64,000 nt of DNA from Osmia lignaria lignaria. Its lineage: Eukaryota > Arthropoda > Insecta > Hymenoptera > Megachilidae. Shown piece after piece: positions 60,472 through 64,000 of this stretch. A program made the position numbers and the translations under genes. The number at the start of each line of letters is the position of its first letter. Position 1 is the stretch's first letter. The stretch covers positions 9,699,501-9,763,500 of the forward strand of contig NC_135033.1 of NCBI RefSeq assembly GCF_051020975.1, written 5' to 3'. The notes below the pieces were generated by a model that made no database searches, was not told the origin of the DNA, and was given only the letters and a program-made list of their open reading frames with translations.

Positions 60472-62709
60472 CTGTGGATCATTATTATAGATTGAGTAAT
60501 TATTTAGTTTGAATAGACAAATATTGTTTTAAAAAGATTCACCTGAGACTATCGTTCTTGGCCTTCGGTTGACCAGGACGAGGAACTTCTTTGGCATTGA
60601 CGAGATGTCGTGCCCCCCAGTTACACTGAACGAATCTCCACGCACCAGCTACGTAAACCGCGTTCCAACTGTTACGGAATCTATTGTCTTCGAAACAAAC
60701 CCCTGGCTGATACCCGGCCGACTTGCTGTAACCCTTTATCACCACGCAATGCAAACCTGCGTAGCTGTGAAATCAAAAGAAACCCTGCCGAACAACTGTT
60801 TGCAAGTTTTTATAATTAAGTAAGGATCGAAACCGTACCTGCACAGTCGTTTGAACAGAACATGGTAACTTTCCGTCCCGTGTTTGATCCCCCGGAGCAA
60901 ACCCATAGGCGTGTCTCCTCGCAGATTCTCGTCGAACTGCATGGTGTTCAAATTCTTCACGGTGATCCATCGGAATATTGTCCTAGCTTTTTCTATATCC
61001 GATCCGCATCTGCTCACCAACTGTCGCACTAAATCCGTGAACGTTTTCTGGTCTTCTTGAGCTACCTGATTTATTGGAAGGAAAACAGAAGGGTTAAAGG
61101 TAGCCGAACAACCCTTGATACGTTAGAATTATCCAAAGTGTCCTTAAACTTTAACAGTGTGTAATTTCACGAGTCACCCCTTAACCAGCTCTATCCTCGA
61201 TCGTAAAAATGGCCACCACTGAAAGTCGTAGGTAAAGTTAGGGGTTGAATGAAAGAATGATCGTAAATCGATTACCGATGGACTGGTCGTGCACGCAGAT
61301 CGGATAAAGGCAGGGAATATATGAAAATATGGCGGCGGATACGAAGGATCGTTTAAAATTCCGAGGTTGTAAGCGTGGTTAGGCTCGTCGATATTACATT
61401 TACAGCAGGATTCAAGGCTGAAAGGGAGATCAGCTGGCTTACCGAAATAGCTATCTGATCCATGTCAGCAAACTCCAGAGGATCATTGTAGATGTGATAC
61501 TTGGCTAGGGCTGGAGGTTGCGGGGGTGGTGCTCGCGACGGATAAGGCATAGGCGGTGCTTCCTGGGTATAACCATCCCCTTCGTCGAGATACAGGCTCT
61601 CCTGACGCATATATTCGCTTCTCGCCTCGTTGATCAGCTCCAACATCTCCGAGCTTTGTTTCTCCACCAACGCCGCGGTCGCGGCCCTAGAAATTCATCA
61701 GAACTTGTACGAACGAGAATTGTCGAGGTTTCCGTCTCTTCTGGAAATTTCAGAACAAAGCTGGCAATTCGGGATACGAATTTAAATAAATAGCCGCGGG
61801 TCAGATTGCGAGAACTTCGCCGATGGTATTAACGAGGAATTTCTAATTGTGCCAATTGTGTTCGATTCGCGACAGGGAGACAAAGTACACCGAAAATGCT
61901 TTAATTTGTAACGATCCTGCGTCTGGCTTCCCATCGACGCATGGGACATTGATTTCTTGCCTCGACGGGAATTTAAAATATTTCTATTGTTCTGCATGAT
62001 ACGACGAAGTGACTGAGAAGGATATTGATTAGAGGGGTCAGACTCTAGATTTTATGTACGTAATTCACTTTTAATGAAGTCGTATCATCAGAAATAAAAA
62101 AGATATTTGAAATCCCAATATAGGTGACTCATTCTGGCCCTTAAACTTTAGTCATCATCTCTCCTCTACATTCAAAGGCTCTGTTCTATTAAAAATATTT
62201 TCTACGATACCAAAAATTAAACAAAAATGGCACTTTTCCTAAAACAAACATTAAGTTAAGGTAGGTCGATTGATGCAACAACATTGACCCCATCTTAAAC
62301 CCTCGATGTACTTCAAGTAGCGCAGAATAGAATCAGTTTAATTAGGTAATGAGTACCGTTCGTGCTCCAACATTTTGCGCGTCAGACTTTCCTTCTTCTT
62401 GTCCCTGCGGAGAGTCATGTTCTTCTCCAAGTCCTCCTTCTCTTGCTGGAACTGTTGGGTTCGAACTCTTCCGCCTTTTTCGCGTTCCCATCTTGCCGAT
62501 AGCTGTTCCAATTCCTTCTCCCATTCGTCCTGATCAATAGAGAAACGCGACATTTTAATCTCGAATCGGATCAAATAATCGAAACTACGTACCCTGAATT
62601 CTTCTCGAATCCGTCTGTCCTCCTCCTCGCGATGATGAGCAAACTTCCGATACAAATCGTCCTCTTCTTTGCGATGTTTCATCTCCAAACGCGTTTGCTC
62701 ATCCCGATC
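58965..62709 (-). CDS. hil: Hillarin (LIM/transglutaminase-like, KY family), 5'-partial, nine exons
   Basis: Spliced minus-strand gene; the exons in this window encode 630 residues. Exons: 62,709-62,593; 62,529-62,357; 61,686-61,443; 61,065-60,839; 60,764-60,543; 60,471-60,322; 60,185-59,996; 59,612-59,355; 59,276-58,965 (TAA). All eight introns are GT-AG, all phases agree, and they measure 63, 670, 377, 74, 71, 136, 383 and 78 bp. The family (leech and fly hillarin, worm LTD-1, vertebrate kyphoscoliosis peptidase KY) is cytoplasmic and cytoskeleton-associated. Recognised by YAGLHCVVIKGYSKSAGYQP, NSWNAV, CNWGARHLV, YFLTDPREFIYEFFP, EEWQLL and the C-terminal HCCKYLIN. The first exon here begins in phase 0 with no start codon, so upstream coding exons are missing; the family's N-terminal LIM domain is expected there but is not visible up to 64,000. 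The gene call is certain; individual exon edges are very likely. Confidence 0.93.
60543..61065 (-). other. Hillarin transglutaminase-like core with substituted triad
   Basis: Exons 61,065-60,839 and 60,764-60,543 form the transglutaminase-like core (visible residues 179-328). Alignment by eye to the family pattern (G-C-x-x-Y / H-A-W-N / D-C-x-W-G-A) puts Thr242 (in HGTESYHVLF) at the nucleophile, Asn285 (in RNSWNAV) at the histidine and Gln300 (in FVQCNWGAR) at the aspartate. The Asn285-Gln300 spacing of 15 matches, as I recall it, the His-Asp spacing of vertebrate KY. The structural residues around each site are kept, which argues for a folded but non-catalytic domain. Confidence 0.75.
62357..62709 (-). 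other. Hillarin N-terminal charged coiled-coil exons
   Basis: Two exons (62,709-62,593 and 62,529-62,357) joined by a 63-bp intron encode residues 1-96 of the visible part. They are extremely rich in Glu, Lys and Arg, with almost no Pro or Gly (for example HREEEDRRIREEFR followed by DEWEKELEQL), typical of a single long helix or coiled coil. The next exon adds a short helix and then a Pro-rich linker (APPMPYPSRAPPPQPPA) before the transglutaminase-like fold. The acceptor is TTACCAG and the last donor is CGGTACTC. Confidence 0.8.
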
Positions 62710-64000
62710 CTGGTAATTAGAAAATTACGAATTACAATAATTTTGAATTCGAACGGGTTTCATTCAGATGTAGGTGGAATTAAAACGAAACGCGTTCGTT
62801 TATCAAAAGGTCGAGGCCGTTCCTAAACGTCCCATAGCCGGTGTTCGTCCAGTTTTTGTACGGTTTACTTTCACGCCGCGTTTCTGCTTTCGTTCCGACG
62901 GCAGTCGCGCCGGAAACCACGCGCGTTCCACGATCCACGGGACGATCCCAACGTGGACATCTACCGTTCGTCGATTCGTTCCCACGATCTCGTCTCGTAG
63001 AAATGACGAAACGAAGCGAATCCGCGCTAAAAAGAGCTTCTTCGAGTTTGGTCTGGCATTGCTCAAGCGATTTTCTCTAATCTAAGCTTGCGTTACGGTT
63101 ACGACACGACATTACAGGTTGTTGCGTGGAATAACCATAAATAAGGACAATCTTGGAGTCCATTGACATTTCAAACACAGAAAATTCGATGTTGTTTATT
63201 GAAACACCTTATACAGAAGGTTGCGGTTGAATTTGCTAAAATTGCTTTGACGAGCGTCAGTCCGTTGCAGCGACAGGTGCAATTACTCTTTCTTTCTTTT
63301 TCTTTTCTTTTCCGAGACCGGATTCCTCGCAACAATTGAGAAGTTTCTATTTTGAAATCAGTGATCGTCGTTCGTTTGTTGCTAATGCTCGAACAGGTCT
63401 GGTAAAAGTCTTGTTTGCCCTCGAGACGACGAGAAAGCACGTTAAAAGGATTAATTCGGTCAATCTGTTTACTCGTGTCATTGAAGAAGTAATTTCCTTT
63501 AACTTTTTCCCCCATCACCGACTGGTTAATCAACATTCCACTCGACAGAATTCTAATAGTTCCTGTTTAGAGGAACGTTTCTTGGGACAGATAAAAATAT
63601 GCTCATTTGTACTTTGACGAGTTATTAAAAAACTCTGCTAATGAGATTAATTCGAGTAATCGACTAATTTTCTTCGATGCTCCCTCGCGCGATTTCATCG
63701 CGAATCCTCTTGCTTCTGTTTGCTTTTTCCCCTCAAATAAAAAATGTTTACCTTCTAAGACGAAAATTGCCCGTCGATTCAAACTCCTCGACGCGTATCG
63801 ATAATGACTACTCTCGATAAAAGCTTGTTCCATCTGATCGATATTCAAGAAAATCTCTCCCTCCCTGTTAATTCCTTCTATTCGCTTGCAAACACCAGAT
63901 TTTTATCACACTTATTCTTAATTAAACTCAAACATTGTTTCACAAGATTATCCGCTTCCTGTTTTCAACCGCGAGATAAGAAAATTTTTCTACCACCCAC
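62710..64000. other. Upstream intron of hillarin, no exon recognised
   Basis: Sequence 5' of the first visible hillarin exon. Because that exon starts in phase 0 without an ATG, this should be intron. The minus-strand ORFs here (for example 62,803-63,066 and 63,171-63,536) have no LIM-type CxxC spacing and no coiled-coil character, so I do not call them exons. Confidence 0.5.

Noticed and set aside
1..64000. tRNA, rRNA, CRISPR or bacterial operon features
   Set aside because: No tRNA A/B-box pair, no rRNA sequence and no regularly spaced repeats; spliced genes show this is a eukaryotic nuclear sequence.

Overview
This is a eukaryotic, insect-type nuclear window. It is very rich in CpG and in short A/T, GA, CT and GAA tracts. 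It holds two recognisable conserved genes, both on the minus strand, in about 64 kb. The gene content (a Toll receptor with an uninterrupted coding exon and a multi-exon hillarin gene), the compact GT-AG introns of 63-670 bp, the high CpG and the absence of recognisable transposons suggest a hymenopteran, perhaps a bee. The species-level guess is inference.

Layout. 1-28,063: no gene I can identify with confidence. It is a sparse gene-free or intronic stretch with microsatellites and a few isolated exon-like pieces (3,066-3,309 minus; 20,899-21,018 plus; 22,005-22,153 minus). 28,064-32,002 (minus): a full-length Toll receptor of the 18-wheeler/Toll-7 type, with signal peptide, about 24 leucine-rich repeats (LRR), LRRCT/LRRNT, 5 more LRRs, a second LRRCT, a membrane segment and a divergent TIR domain. 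32,003-56,600: a long gap with no convincing gene. It contains several dyad-symmetric sequences, a group of four forkhead-like sites, two CTCF-like sites and one exon-like piece at 53,004-53,085 (plus). 56,595-57,556 (plus): a promoter-like region with repeated GC-rich motifs, a TATA-like box and a near-perfect 24-bp palindrome centred on CACGTG. It is followed by short ORFs and exon-like segments bounded by good splice signals, so probably the 5' end of an unidentified transcription unit. 58,965-62,709 (minus): nine exons of hillarin (LIM/transglutaminase-like, kyphoscoliosis-peptidase family), 630 residues. The 5' end and the expected LIM part lie outside the window or were not found.

The two genes need not act in one pathway. 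The Toll receptor works at the cell surface in epithelial patterning or immunity. Hillarin is a cytoplasmic, cytoskeleton-associated scaffold. The most interesting protein-level observation is that all three catalytic positions of the hillarin transglutaminase-like fold appear substituted (Thr, Asn, Gln instead of Cys, His, Asp). The most interesting DNA-level observations are the unusually long perfect or near-perfect palindromes and hairpins between 39 and 57 kb. I did not find a convincing new multi-gene system. All splice models are hand-built and have no transcript support.
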